A stretch of DNA of 64,000 bases. It comes from Euryodendron excelsum (Eukaryota; Streptophyta; Magnoliopsida; Ericales; Pentaphylacaceae). Every line of letters starts with the position of its first letter. Position 1 is the stretch's first letter. The stretch covers positions 17,411,001 through 17,475,000 of the forward strand of contig CM065385.1 in NCBI GenBank assembly GCA_033060915.1. The letters are read 5' to 3'. A program made the translations under genes and the position numbers. Of this stretch, positions 21,721 through 32,687 are shown one piece after another. A model generated the notes under the pieces. It searched no databases, was not told where the DNA came from, and saw only the letters and a list, made by a program, of their open reading frames with translations.

Positions 21721-23345
21721 TTTGAGAGACTGAGAGAGAGAGAGAGAGATAGGAGGAAGACAATCTCAACAAAGAGGTGCGAATTCTATTGAAGAGGTGA
21801 CACTTGTATGATATCCTGGCTAAGCGATGGGCAGCCGAGTACTCAAAATGATGAGAAGCCCTTATTCTATTTATCCTAAATAAACACTACCCATTGCTCA
21901 GCCCACTAGAGCCGTAACTGATTTTTATTCAGATGTCCCCAAACCTATAACCATCCCCCACATTGGGGTAAGCACAAAATAGTTGATTCAGTAGAATATG
22001 TAGGGGTTCACGGGCAGAAGCACACTATCTATAGGAACATTGTCTAAATTTTGTATAAAGGCTTTATGGACTAAGCAATTTAATTTGAAGTGATGAAAGG
22101 CCCTCATTTCTTCTACCATACACAAATAAATCCCTTTGTAAAGACCACTTGAGCCGGTTACTTTCCTCAAGAAAATCGGCCAGATGATCACTACCCACAT
22201 TGGGTTAAGGCAAAAGTTATAAGTAAGATGAGCAATGATGAAAGGGTTGAGTTCCAAGAAGATATAATGAGTAATGATGAAAAGGGGTGATTTCCAATAA
22301 GATATAATGAGCAATGATGAAAGGGTTGATTTCCAAGAAGATGTAATGAACAACGATGAAAATGGTGATTTTCAAGAAGTTATGGCGTTAAAGGCATCTC
22401 TAAAGAAGATATTATGTTCGTGGGGACCTTCAAAAGAAGATACTGTCATCCCAAAATATAAATGAAAAGGTTGGCGTCTCCAAAAGCTGACTTAGCAACA
22501 AATTTATTGATGAAAGAAAAAGAGAATCTTAAATTAGAAGGCAAAAAGCGTGCAGAAGAACACCAAGAGTATGAAGGAAAGAAGAAAGCAGTGAATGGAA
22601 GTTAAAGTTGCCAAAGGTGATCATTGGTCTTTTAAAAACCCCACAAGTGATAATGTTTGAGCCTTTCTACCCTTTTCATTCATAAACCCCTTAACCTAGC
22701 CTACGTTACGGTCCAAATTAAAGTCCTCTTGGATCAAAGAAAATTGCTTAGTCTAAATAAGCCTGAACAATACCAAGACAACTAAGATGAGAAAGGAGAA
22801 TTGGAAGGGAATGCAAGGGGCAATCTCATGCTCCAAGATGTGCACAGATGGTTTCAGTTTAAACAACCCACTAAAAGAAGATCTTTGAGCCTAAATATCC
22901 CTTTATTTCTTACAACCCCTAAACCCAGCTTACATTACGGTCCTAAAGGAAGTCTTCTCAGATTGAGGGCTTAGCTGTTTATCGCTCTGCAAAGGGCATG
23001 CGAGTTGTCGCTCGAGCCATGGTGGCATTTTGGAAATCAGAGAGAGAAACCCAAGTGAGCTCAGAAACTCCCCAAACAGTAACCCTGTAGAAAGTAGGGA
23101 TAGGATGGCAAACCAAAAGGTCAAGATCCCTGGAGAATGGAGCAAATGCTATCACACCCCGATAAGAATGGGACAAAACTAAATGGGGCAGAATCCTAGA
23201 AAGGAGCAAAATCCTGAGAGTATGGGCCCAAGGGGCAATCCTGAGGTTTTCTTTGTAAATAGTTTATATACATGTAGTACTGATGCATCCATGACATGTA
23301 TAACCTGTAAATCCATTTAGATTCCTGCAAAGTTTGAACCTATTC
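21720..23345 (+). repeat. Repeat-rich non-coding spacer of element B
   Basis: It begins with a short GA run (21726-21750). Two related modules (about 21840-21990 and 22075-22215) share a CTCATTT/CTTATTC word, a CACT(A/T)GAGCCG word and CCCACATTGGG. Two more modules share a TACGTTACGGTCC / TACATTACGGTCC core near 22700 and 22930. Counterparts lie in the element C spacer. I found no retroviral protein motif. Confidence 0.55.
22222..22380 (+). repeat. 40-bp tandem repeat in the B spacer
   Basis: Four units with a GATATAATGAG(C/T)AATGATGA core start near 22222, 22261, 22301 and 22340, period 39-40. They show moderate divergence. Confidence 0.8.
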
Positions 23346-23650
23346 ATGCATTCAATTGTATTCCTGTATGAACCTGTTCATTTGTAAGAAAGTAGGTCAT
23401 GCATTTAATTCAATTTTTACATAAATCTGTGCATTTATCACAAAAAAAATGGGGGACATTGCATTTAATTCTATTCCTGTATGTGCATTGTCCAAAAATA
23501 TACCATGCATTCATTTTCACTTCTGAGTGAACATGTGCATTCATAAAAAAAAGTAGGATATGTATTCGATTCAATTCTTATATAAACATGTACATTCATA
23601 AAAAAATAAAAAAAAATAAAAAAAAATAGATCACGCATTTAATCCCCTAG
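23345..23650 (+). repeat. Degenerate ~55-bp tandem repeat in the B spacer
   Basis: About five units begin CATGCATT(T/C)AATT near 23345, 23399, 23458, 23505 and 23561. Each ends in an A-rich run (up to AAAATAAAAAAAAATA). No coding potential is seen. Confidence 0.7.
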
Positions 23651-24099
23651 GCAATCATCATAAAAAATGATGACACCCCTTATTGGGGCATTTTTAAACT
23701 GTTTTTGCACAAAAACTCACTCTTTGTCTTTCTGTCTCTCTCAAATAGGAAACAATGAGCAAGGCAAAACATAAAAAGGAGCTAAAGCCACCCCTCAGAT
23801 ATCTCCAGTACCGGCTCACACCTCAGAAAGCTCAGGTTTCCATGACCAACAAGAAACAGAGAATGGGGTAATGACCCACCCTCGACCTCCCCAATCAAAT
23901 GACTTTGAAAGAGGGGTAGTGAATAAGTGTCTGATCACCCAAAGCTAGAATAATGAAGCACATCCCTAACAATGAGCATCGTCCCCCTACCAAAGTCTAG
24001 TTCATGAAGTTCTGTCCCACAACCATAGGGGCATATGAGTGTCCTTCACAAATCCTGGCGAGCAACGCACGTAATCAACGGCCGACTGAATCACCCATT
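23651..24099 (+). other. Spacer with a 38-codon open frame, function not recognised
   Basis: A pyrimidine tract ending CTCAAATAG (about 23750) is followed by ATG at 23756 and a Lys-rich 38-codon frame to TAA at 23870-23872. This could be a splice acceptor and start of a lost gag frame, but nothing else supports coding. Confidence 0.25.
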
Positions 24100-24816
24100 C
24101 ATGGAGACATCAACAAGTTCAAGAGAAACAGAGTTAGGGCCATCATAAAGAAATGGACCAATCTTGAGAAGTATTTCAATCCCCTGAATGAGCTCTCTTG
24201 TGCGTCGCAAACTCAGAATGTGAGAACAAGAACTTCATTGGGACGTAAGGAAACTGGGGTCGTAGATAAGAAGAAAAAGCCTGCAAAATGGAGCCTAAGC
24301 TGAAGAGCGACAATCGTGATGCAGCCATTAGGAAAAGCGGGTCCCATAATGTCAGTTGAACCATCCCGAAGACCTAGGAGGAAGCCATACTCATAGGGAG
24401 TAGGGGTAAGCTCACATTCTCCAAAATGGAAGAAAGACAGGTCAAGTGGGAACCACTATCAGAAAGCAAGTTACACTAACAGGAGAGAAGCCATGCAACC
24501 AAAGGACCAGCAAAAGTGTCTTGCTCAGCTGAAGGATACCCGTCATACCAAACCTGTTGTCAGCTCAAAATAGCATCGGCCATCCGAAAAGTCAAAAGTG
24601 GAAAACTTCAATGTCCATCTCATCCTCGAGGGTTGGCTCAACGAAGGGGTCGACTGAAGGCCTACTCCCCCCTCCCACCCTGGCTAGAAGGTGCTCGATT
24701 GGCAGAGTGCTGACTACCCCTAGAGCGGCTGGAGCTGCCAACAAGAATTTGTTCGGGCTATCTTCCCGAAGCAGTGACTCTTCTCAGAACCCTCATCGCC
24801 TGCGCCTGCCATCCTG
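24100..24816 (-). pseudogene. Antisense PMD gene remnant in element B
   Basis: On the minus strand from 24816 an ATG opens a Met-Ala-Gly-Ala-Gly-Asp N-terminus resembling Met-Ala-Glu-Val-Gly-Asp of the A gene, followed by related Ser/Arg-rich sequence with a frameshift (near 24730) and stops. Around 24455-24380 the reading LAF(2 stops)WF, FHFGECELTPTP and GFLLGL aligns with the A segment LALVERWF, FYFVDFELGPTP and IITGL. A further decayed stretch runs to about 24100. Position and orientation relative to the polypurine tract match A and C. Even the most recently inserted element has lost the gene. Confidence 0.55.
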
Positions 24817-25690
24817 AAAGGTAAGTCAAGGTAAGAGGTATTAGTATTCGATACATGTAATTCAAAAGATAAAGAGATTAAAGCAACAAAAAATAATAAT
24901 AATGATGATAACCAAAGGTGAAACAAAAATAAAAATGAAGGACACAACTTCCATATATATCCTATTCAGACCAACCTAAAAGTTTCTTAAACTTTTTTTT
25001 TTTTTTTCAAGGTTTCTTTTCTAAAACCAACTATCACAGGTTCCTTAAAAATTTCTCAAAAAGTTTCTTACCTTCTTCTCTTCAAAAGTTCTTTTTCAAA
25101 AATCAGTTTCCTAATGGTTTCCTATTATTGTCCTCCAAAAAGTTTTCCAAAATTCGTTTTTCTAAAAATTCCTTTCCAAAATCAGTTTTCAAAAGGTTTT
25201 CTGATTCTGCTTTCCAAAAGTTCATCTTCAAAATCACTTCTTAAAATCAAATTCTACCTCAAAAATCAGGGTCAAAGTCATTTTCAAAATCAGGTCTCAA
25301 ATTTTTTCAATCCATCTCCTAAGTTTTCTGATTCAGTTCTTCAAGAAAATCCCTTTTCCAAATCCTGGCCCCCGCCCCAAACTTTTCTTTCAAAAGAGTC
25401 TTAGACAAAATAAATCCTTACAAATTTTCAAGGTTTCACTCAAAAAATTCTTCCTTCCAAAATTTCTATCAAGTTTCGAAGTTTTCTATCCTAAATCCAT
25501 GTCAATCTCAAAAATTTTCAAATCCGAAAGAGTTCTTAAATTCTTACCTCCAAAATGTCTCCTAAAATGCTATTTTCCAAAATCTTTCTAAGTTTTCTGT
25601 CCAACAAGATTTCAAAACTCAAGTCTTAGGTCAAAATGAATTCCCTCCAAATTCTGGGCAGTTTTGCCTATTTTCTCGCCAAAACTCGTT
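24817..25690. other. AT-rich spacer before the polypurine tract of element B
   Basis: No gene is visible. It is T/A-rich low complexity with TTTTCAAAA-like words, equivalent to 2099-3180 of element A. A poly-T run lies near 24993-25008. The GGCGCC block present at this place in A is absent here. Confidence 0.6.
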
Positions 25691-25820
25691 TTCGAAGGCC
25701 TTTTTGGCCCGTTATCCGTTTTCAACCCCCGTTGTTGAAAGGTTTTCAATGTCCGTCCCTCCGACTGCCTCGCGGTCAACATGGGACTCTTACTCTTATC
25801 ATTTTCTGTCTTTGACAAGC

Positions 25821-25843
25821 AGAGACAAAAAAAGAGGGGCAGT
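25821..25843 (+). other. Polypurine tract of element B
   Basis: The A/G-rich run AGACAAAAAAAGAGGGGCAG ends two bases before the 3' LTR start at 25844. It matches the tract of element A. Confidence 0.9.
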
Positions 25844-28800
25844 TGTAAGCACCCCATTTTTGACCGCTCGGCAGTCTACACTCCGTCCAGACTTGTTTTC
25901 AAGTCATTTTGGGCATATTCCTATCGAATCCAATTCTCTAGTTTCAAATTCCATCTTTCCATCGCTTCGTGGGCCTGTCAGGCCCAAATAGAGGCAAAAT
26001 GACCAAAATGCCCTTAGGGGCATTATCCTTTCTTATTCCGATTCCAATCCCTCTCTCGAGACAGTTTATTCCTCGAGACGGTCCGAGTAGCAAAACTACT
26101 CACAAAACCGTCAGAGTGGCGGAAACACTCACAAAACCGTTAGGGTGGCAGAAACACTCACAAAACCGTCAGAGTGACGGAAACACTCACAAAACCATCA
26201 GAGTGGCAGAAACACTCACAAAACCGTCAGAGTGGTGGAAACACTCACAAAACCGTTAGGGTGGCGGAAACACTCACAAAACCGTCAGAGTGGCGGAAAC
26301 ACTCAAAACCCAGGCACGTCTCTTTGGAGACGGTAAGACCCCTTTCCAATCCCACTCTCGAGACAGTTTATTCCTCGAAACGGTTCCAATCCAGGCACGT
26401 CTCTTTGGAGATGATAAGACCCCTTTCCAATCCCTCTCTCGAGACAGTTTATTCCTCGAGACGGTCCGAGTAGCAAAACTACTCATAAAACCGTTAGAGT
26501 AGCGGAAATACTCACAGAGCCGTTAGAGTAGTAGAAATACTCAACCGTTAGAGTAGCGGAAATACTCACAGAGCCGTCCGAGTAGCGGAAATACTCAACC
26601 GTTAGAATAGTAGAAATACTCACAGAGCCGTTAGAGTAGCGGAACTACTCAACCGTTAGAGTAGCGGAAATACTCACAGAACCGTGAGGGTAGTGGAAAT
26701 ATTCAACCGTTAGAGTAGTGGAAATACTCACAGAGCCGTTAGAGTAGCGGAAATACTCACAGAACCGTTAGAGTAGCGGAAATACTCACAGAACCGTTAG
26801 GGTAGCGGAAATACTCAACCGTTAGAGTAGCGGAAATACTCACAGAACCGTTAGAGTAGCGGAAATACTCACAAATTATCAACCGTTAGAGTAGCGGAAA
26901 TACTCACAAATCATCAACCCCCTCCGAGTAGCGGAAATACTCACAAATCTTCCACCCCGTCCGAGTAGCGGAAATACTCACACCGTTAGAGTGGCGGAAA
27001 CACTCAAAACCTAGGTCAATACCCGTGTTTGTCAGCTCACTTCGGTGAAAAACGACCAGACTACCCTTAGGACCTTTTCCAAGACTTTTCGGTCAAGATG
27101 ACCATTTTCCCCCTAGGCATTCGAACGCCGGGAACCACACCGGCTCTGGGTATCAAACTGGTAACCCCCTGAGAATACTTTTTATAATATTCTCAACCTT
27201 TCTTTACCTTTCCGGACCATTCCGAGTCAGTTCCGGCAAACCCGGTACAAAATGACCGTTTTGCCCCTGGTGGGCCGGTCTCCATTTCCGACCACACCGG
27301 CTCTGGGTATTAAACCGGTAATGTCCCGAGAATACTTTTTATAGTATTCTCAACCTTCCTTTACCTTTCCGGACCATTCCGAGTCAGTTCCGGCAAACCT
27401 GGTACAAAATGACCGTTTTGCCCCTGGTGGGCCGGTCTCCATTTCCGACCACACCGGCTCTGGGTATTAAACCGGTAATGTCTCGAGAATACTTTTTATA
27501 GTGTTCTCGACCTTCCGTTACCTTTCCGGACCATACCGAGGCAGTTCCGGCCAACCCGGTGCAAAATGACCGTTTTGCCCTAGAGGGCCGGTCTCCTTCT
27601 TCAAACACACCGGCTCTGGGTATCAAACCGGTAACCTCCCGAGAATACTTTTTATAGTATTCTCAATCTTCCTTTACCTTTCCGGACCATTCCGAGTCAG
27701 TTCCGGCAAACCCGGTACAAAATGACCGTTTTGCCCCTAGTGGGCCGGTCTCCATTTCCGACCACGCCGGCCCTGGGAATCAAACTGGAAACCTCTAGGA
27801 ACATTCTAAATAATGTTTCCAGACCCCAAGTCTTCTTCCAGGACAGTTTGAGTCTGTCCCGGCAGTTTTCCGGTCCGATTGACCGTTTTGCCCCTAAAGG
27901 CTTGGTCTACCTTTGCAACACATCCAATCCTCACTTTTCAAGTCAAATACCTCCAGGACACCATTTTAAGTGTTCCTGCTCCTTTCCGGCCTTCCGGGTC
28001 ACTCCCGGCTCCTTCAAATCATTCCTGGACTTTCCGGAGTCACTCCTAGTGAAGCCAGGCTAAAATTTACATGGTAGTCACTAGTACAGGCATCCAAATC
28101 TAGTCAAAGATACGTTGCTTGACGACCTTAATTGTTTCCTAAATGGCTGGCGCCACTAGCAGTGGCGCCAAGCCAAAAAATGGCCTGGCGCCACTACTAG
28201 TGGCGCCAGTATAAATTTTGCCCTGGCGCCACTGCAACAGGCGCCAGGCTTGTCCAACTTCTATAAGTACAGAGCCTCGATCAACGTGAAAGGGGGTCTG
28301 CAAATTGAACCTAGAAATCACACAATTCGATATACAGAGCTCGAGCACCTCCAAAAACCCTAGTTTCCTTAAATTCTCCAAACCCTAGCCACCCTACACT
28401 AAACCCTAGCCACTGTACACAAAACCCTAGCCTCCTATACACTCATACACTTCCCCATACACTCATACAATAGCATTCAACCACTCTCTGAAGACTTGAA
28501 GAGCAGCCCTCCAAAGCTTGAAGACAGCCCTTGAAGACTGAAGGGTGAAGATCAAGATCGAAGACCGAAGACCGAAGACTGCACGGCGCGCAAAATAAAC
28601 AAGAAACAAGGTAGGCTCCCTATTTAATTTTCTGCACTTTCCCCTTCTCTCTTCTCTCTCCAACCCACTTGGGTTTTCTCTATTTTAATCCCCCATCTCT
28701 TTCCCCCCCCCCTTTCTTTGCATGCTTGAAACAAGGGGATTCCCGGTCCATGTGTAGGATTGGACTATTGGAGAGTCACCGTGTCGGGGGCTTTTTTCTA

Positions 28801-31800
28801 GTCTAACCAAAGACCACGTGGGTCCGGCCCCCTTGATTATGTGGTGAAGCCTTAACCTTGTATGTTCACGACCCCAAATTGCATTGTGCATATCATAGTC
28901 TTGCATCTTCCAAAAACCATTTTCAAAGTTGTTTTTCAAAACGTTTTCAAACTTGTTTTCAAAATTGCATCAAAATCTCTTTTTCAAAAACTTATTTTTA
29001 AAACCACAATTCTAGGGTGATTCTAGCCTTTCCATGGCTAGGGTTGCTTTAGGAAAGTGTTATATTAAAAGTGACCATTTGGTCTATATTTTGAAACTTT
29101 GTTTTCAAAACCGCTTTCCTAAAGTGGTTCTAGCCTTCTTATGGTTAGAATTGCTTTAGGAAAGTGAGATGTTTTTACACCTTCTAAAAACTCTCTTTAA
29201 AAATCTCTTCCTAAAAATCTATTTTTCAACATACTTTCGTAAAACTCCCCTCTTCAAAATTGATTTCAAAAACTCCCTTTCAAAATCTCTTTTTCAAAAC
29301 TCCCTTTTTCAACTCCTTTCCAAAACTTTCTTTCCTCAAAATTTACTTTCTAAAAACACTCCCTAAAAATCTTTTTAAAAACTTTCCTCCCGGAATCTTC
29401 CTTCTAGAAATTCCCCTATAGGATTTTCTTTCTCAACTCTACGTTTCCAAAAACATGCTTTCCAAAAAACTCCTCCCTAGGATTCTCTTCTAAAAAACCT
29501 TCGTTTCCAAAAACACGTTTTTCAAAAACTCTTTCCTTAGAGCCCAAGTCAAGCCCTAGAACCCACAATTAGGAAACCCTAATTTTGCTTTCCAAAAACA
29601 TGATTTTCAAACTTTGCCCTAAACCTAGGTTTCCAAAATATTTTGTTTTCTACATCGAAACTATCTTTGTTTTCAAAAACCTATTTTCTACGTCGAAACT
29701 AGAATTTTCCAAATCTAGGGTTTCTAGAATCTCCTTTTCCAAATCCTTGCCAAGTCAAATCTTCCCTTTAGGAAACAGAATCAAACCTTTGCTTTAGGAA
29801 ACCAAATCCAATCTCCCCGTTTAGGAAACTAGATCCTATCCTCCGTTTTTGGAAACAAAATCAAACCCTTGTTTTTAGAAACCAAATCCAATCCCTTCCT
29901 AATCCAAACCTTTCTTAATTCAATTCCTTCCTAAACCATAAGTTCCCTAAACCTAAACTTTAAATCTTTCCTTAAATTTCAAAATCTAAATTTTTCCTAA
30001 ACTTCCACTTTCCTAAACCTTAAGTTTCCAAAACTTGAACATAAAAATCTTTTCTAAATTTTAAAACTCAACTTTCAAATCTTTCCTAATTCAACCCTTT
30101 CCTAATTCAACCCCTTTTCCAAATCTTAACTTTCTAAATTCAAGCTTTTAAACCTTTCCTAAATTCAAACCTTTCTTAATTTTCAAGATTTTCTAAAACT
30201 CTAAAATTTTCTAAAATCTTAAATCTTTCTAAACTCTAAAACTTTCTAAATCCTAAACTTTCCAAATTTCAAATCTTTCTAAAATTCTAATCTTTCCAAA
30301 TTCAAAACTTTCCAAATTTGAAACCTTCTTAAGTTAAATCTTTCTAAACCTAAAAACTTTCTAAATTCTAAACTTTCTTAAAACTTCAACATCTTTCCAA
30401 ATCTAAGACTTTCCTAAACTCAAAGCTTTCTTAATTTAAGACTTTCTTAAGTCGAGGCTTTCCTAATTCAAACATTTCCTAAATTGAAAACTTTCCTTTT
30501 TCAAACCTTTCCCAAAACGAAACTTTTCTTATTTTCAAAATTTCCTTGTTTTCAAAACTTTTCAAAATTGAAACTTCCTTTTTTTCAAACATTTCTAAAT
30601 TCGAAACTTTCTGAATTCAAAACTTTCCTAATTTCAAAACTTTCTTAATTTCGAAACTCTCCTAATTTGAAAACTTTCCTAAAACAACATTTTCCTAAGT
30701 GGAAACTTTCTTAAACCTGAAACTTTCCAAAAATGACACTTTCCTAATTCGAAACTTTCCTAAATCGGACCTTTCCTAATCCAAATCTTTCCTAAATTCC
30801 AAGTTTCCAAATCTTCCAAGTCTAACATTCAAATCGAATCTTTTTTAATCTCAAATCTTTCCTAGGTCTCCTACTTTCCTAAGTCTAGGTTTCCTAAACC
30901 TTCATCTTTCCAAAACTAAGTCTTTCCAAAATCAATCTTTCCAAAACAAGTCCAATCTTTCCAATTTCAATTTCCAATCTCCTTCTTCTAATCTCAAATC
31001 AAATCCAATATCAAATTCAATTTCCTTCTTCAATCCATTCTTCTATTTTCAATCGGACTCCGGTCCGAACCACGACTGACCTGATTCCCCCAAAGGGATA
31101 CGTAGGCAACCTCCATAGGTGCGGTCGCAATACTTTTCAAACTTTCAATTCCACCCTCATGGGTGCGGTTTCCAAAATCTTTTCAAATCTCAAATTCCAA
31201 TCTATTTTCAAAATTCCAAAATTTCTATTTTCAAACTTCTATTTTCAATTTTCAAACTTTTCAATTTCAATTCTATTTATTCAAATCTATTTTCAAATCA
31301 AATCAATTTCTTTTCAAATCAATTTCTATTTTCCCATTCTCTAAACTTGCACTTGCATATCATGCATCATATTTTTCAAACATTGTTTTTCTAAAGTGAA
31401 TGGGATTGAACACGAGTTAGTTAAAGACTCTCATAGGTGAATCTAGGGTAGATTGACATGTAGGTACCGAAAGGGCGGGGTAGGGTGATAGCTTAGTGCG
31501 TCTTCCCTACACGTAACCAACCTCCGAACCTAGGATCACTGATTTCAAAGACCAAAAGGAGTTGTTTTTCAAAAAGGGCTAAATGTTTTCCAAAGGTTGC
31601 CAGACAACCTGTTTTCCTTAAAAACCCTCTCTTGAGGAGATATTTTCAAAATTGTTTTCCAAAAACCCTAAGTGTAGTCTTCGGATTATGCTTAGTTTTT
31701 AGGTGACCTAACTCACCTTAATCAAGTTAGGTGGCGACTCCGAATCTTTTTCCAAAGCCCTTTATTCAAACCAGTTTTTTTCAATTCAAACCTAGTCGCA

Positions 31801-31895
31801 CTCATTCTTCTAGGAGGGTGAGTTCTAACGAGAGAGTACAGCATTTTTCCCGCTTGTGTGAGTATTCCTCGAGTGCGAAAAATCTGGGCGCGACA
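25844..31895 (+). repeat. 3' LTR of element B (6052 bp)
   Basis: It has the same block order as the 5' LTR and is almost identical outside the arrays. Differences are mainly array length: the 29-bp array is shorter (26093-27003, about 910 against about 1050 bases) and the 157-bp array has five units (27134, 27291, 27448, 27604, 27761) rather than four. The promoter block is at 28148-28270, the AAACCCTA motifs at 28360-28440, the minisatellite at 29160-31050, the primer-site-like motif at 31732-31742. Confidence 0.95.
28148..28270 (+). promoter_or_regulatory. GGCGCC palindrome block and TATA-like box, B 3' LTR
   Basis: TGGCGCCACT-AGC-AGTGGCGCCA lies at 28148-28170. Twelve-base perfect arms CTGGCGCCACTA and TAGTGGCGCCAG surround one C at 28185-28209. 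The downstream box reads TATAAGTA (28262-28269), one base from TATAAATA in the 5' LTR. Confidence 0.65.
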
Positions 31896-31900
31896 GTAAG
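31896..31900. repeat. Target-site duplication GTAAG, right of element B
   Basis: GTAAG follows the LTR end GCGCGACA directly and matches 13101-13105. Confidence 0.95.
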
Positions 31901-32460
31901 CCAATAATCTTGTTAGCTATCAGGTCTTGAATCTTATACTTGAGGTTCAAACAATCTTCAGTGTCATGTCCTTGGCCGCCCAAATGATACTTACAGCTAG
32001 CTGCAGATTCAAAGTAATGAGCAGAGGAATGGGCTAGGGTCAGACAGGTATAAGCTTCAGATATCTGGCTGCTAAGAGACCAAAATAGGTCGTGGTCTAT
32101 GAACACGCAAGTTTAGTAAATGTCCACTTTTTCCCACTTGTTCGCCTAGGCTGAGGAGGTGTTGCAGATGTTTTTGATGATTGGGAACCAAGCTTTAGTG
32201 AGGTCACCACGGGTTGATGGTTCGGGAATTGAAAGGACTTCAGGTTTTATGTTTCAAAATGGGATAATTTTCAGTGATAGGGCCAAATGGGTTGGGATGG
32301 TATCCGTAGGAGAGATTATATAATCTGTGGGTTTGGTTAGAGGTTGGTTTGGAAGGCATCCGAGCAAGGCCCTCAGCCTGGGGAGGTTGTTGGTAAGCAA
32401 TGGTCGAGGCATAGTCTTGGTCTTCCTTCTTCATCCATTTTCATCCATCATGGGTTTGGG
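31901..32460 (-). pseudogene. Gag C-terminal fragment of element C with zinc knuckle
   Basis: Minus strand. A piece rich in Pro/Gln/Tyr (32434-32240) is followed by a degraded KKWTFTKL segment (near 32130), corresponding to the K-F-T-L-G motif before the knuckle in Tat/Ogre Gag. After stops and a frameshift comes a zinc-knuckle-like motif (31995-31951) with Cys, His, His, Cys at positions 1, 4, 10 and 15, then KIQDLIANKIIG. The GHDTEDC core and IQDLI are hallmarks of Tat/Ogre Gag. The frame runs to the B junction and resumes in phase at 13105. Confidence 0.8.
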
Positions 32461-32642
32461 CCTGAGAGGACTCTGCTTGCTCATGAGTTGCATGCGATAA
32501 GAGTGAAGATAGTATGCCTTCTATTTTGATCATCCTATGTCTGACTCCTCTTGCCTCCGCTAGTAATAGAGTTAAAGTATCGAGAGTAAGTAATTCCATG
32601 AGCGTTTCTTAGCTTTTAGCTTGTTAGATGCGTGCGCGCACG

Positions 32643-32643
<1 letters not shown>

Positions 32644-32685
<42 letters not shown>
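32644..32685 (+). repeat. 42-base G homopolymer
   Basis: An unbroken run of 42 G follows a GCGTGCGCGCACGCG palindrome. The matching site of the B leader (near 20520-20570) has no such run. It may be genuine slippage, or the length may be an assembly artefact. Confidence 0.9.

Positions 32686-32687
<2 letters not shown>

Larger units (their letters stand above)
13106..31895 (+). mobile_element. Element B: complete 18.8-kb non-autonomous LTR retrotransposon with ~6-kb LTRs
   Basis: It has two near-identical LTRs (13106-19137, 6032 bp; 25844-31895, 6052 bp), TG...CA ends, a GTAAG duplication, an 18-nt tRNA-Arg primer site (19140-19157) and a polypurine tract (25821-25843). The 6706-bp interior has no recognisable gag, protease, reverse transcriptase, RNase H or integrase. 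It has a long leader, repeat-rich spacers and a decayed antisense PMD remnant. Near-identity of the LTRs outside tandem arrays suggests recent insertion. Mobilisation would need proteins supplied by a relative. Family placement near Tat/Ogre rests on the primer site, LTR size and the gag of relative C. Confidence 0.95.
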
